A stretch of DNA of 6,879 bases, taken from Lysobacteraceae bacterium. GTDB lineage: Bacteria; Pseudomonadota; Gammaproteobacteria; Xanthomonadales; Wenzhouxiangellaceae. Every line of letters begins with the position of its first letter. Position 1 is the stretch's first letter. This document shows, piece by piece, positions 6,702 through 6,879 of the stretch. The notes below the pieces were generated by a model. It saw nothing but the letters and a program-made list of their open reading frames with translations. It searched no databases and was not told where the DNA came from. A program made the translations under genes and the position numbers. The stretch is taken from NCBI GenBank assembly GCA_020201235.1, contig JAIVHD010000170.1:1-6879 (forward strand), read 5' to 3'.

Positions 6702-6740
6702 CCGCATGGCCCACTAGGGTGTGGTGGTGAATCAGGTGGC

Positions 6741-6879
6741 TTAAAAAGGCACCAGCCTGCCGCAATCGCGGCAGCGTCGCAATTTAGTAACTCGATACCG
6801 GCGGTCGCGCAGGACCCGAACGTGCTGCCGGTGCCCGCGACCAACCGGGGAGCGTAAAATCCGCTCGGCTGGTGACAGG
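6741..6879 (-). CDS. C-terminal end of an unidentified protein with a CxxC motif
   Basis: A minus-strand frame is open from the window edge (first complete codon at 6878) to TAA at 6743-6741, giving 45 residues. It is Arg-rich and ends RRCRDCGRLVPF, containing one CxxC pair of zinc-knuckle appearance; the partner residues, if any, would lie outside the window. Third positions are only moderately G/C-biased. The gene would converge on the ctlX-like gene with 39 bases between the two stops, a normal spacing. I do not recognise the family, and chance openness over 45 codons in GC-rich DNA is possible. Confidence 0.4.
   Translation of the reverse strand, partial: LSPAERILRSPVGRGHRQHVRVLRDRRYRVTKLRRCRDCGRLVPF
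6743..6774 (-). terminator. Possible intrinsic terminator at the end of the minus-strand gene
   Basis: Read on the minus strand, a perfect 7-bp stem CTGCCGC/GCGGCAG with the loop GATT (6774-6757) is followed by a short alternative stem GGCA/TGCC (6761-6758 with 6751-6748) that runs directly into TTTTT (6747-6743). The two stems share bases and cannot form together. The T-run overlaps the last codon and the TAA stop. The stem next to the T-run is only 4 bp, so the call is tentative. Confidence 0.3.

Overview
The window looks like ordinary chromosome from a high-GC gammaproteobacterium. Base composition is GC-rich throughout (low-to-mid sixties percent by eye), with strong G/C third-position preference in every convincing gene. 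Most genes belong to housekeeping or common accessory families: Hsp33, a PrxQ/BCP peroxiredoxin, a squalene/phytoene-synthase-fold protein, a patatin, an MFS transporter and a CtlX-type hydrolase. The mix and the codon bias recall the Lysobacterales/Chromatiales side of the Gammaproteobacteria, but that placement is inference only. There are no insertion sequences, CRISPR repeats, tRNA or rRNA genes, or phage genes.

Layout. Positions 1-135 are the end of an upstream region of uncertain coding content. The redox-regulated chaperone gene hslO (136-1017, +) follows. Its 3' end overlaps by 23 bases a gene for a squalene/phytoene-synthase-family protein (995-1891, +), and the two look translationally coupled. 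Converging on these is a patatin-like phospholipase gene (2984 to 1948, -) whose reading frame is broken near 2266-2271. The N-terminal part carries both catalytic residues and stops at 2241, while the C-terminal part continues in another frame to 1948.

A 228-base divergent intergenic region (2985-3212) separates the patatin from a rightward cluster: a bcp/PrxQ peroxiredoxin (3213-3668), a conserved helical protein of unknown function (3678-4406) and an MFS permease (4440-5618). The gaps of 9 and 33 bases suggest one transcript. A sigma70-like promoter (5637-5665) and a leader of about 110 bases with small hairpins precede the ctlX-like gene (5781-6701, +). The last 139 bases hold the C-terminal end of a convergent gene on the minus strand (6879 to 6741), which has a CxxC motif and a terminator-like hairpin at its end.

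Together the genes suggest thiol/redox stress protection (Hsp33, peroxiredoxin) mixed with membrane-lipid and small-molecule functions. I found no convincing new multi-gene system. The points that merit a check are the disrupted patatin, the synthase-like protein that lacks the first aspartate-rich motif, the uncharacterised protein beside the peroxiredoxin, and the structured leader of the ctlX-like gene.
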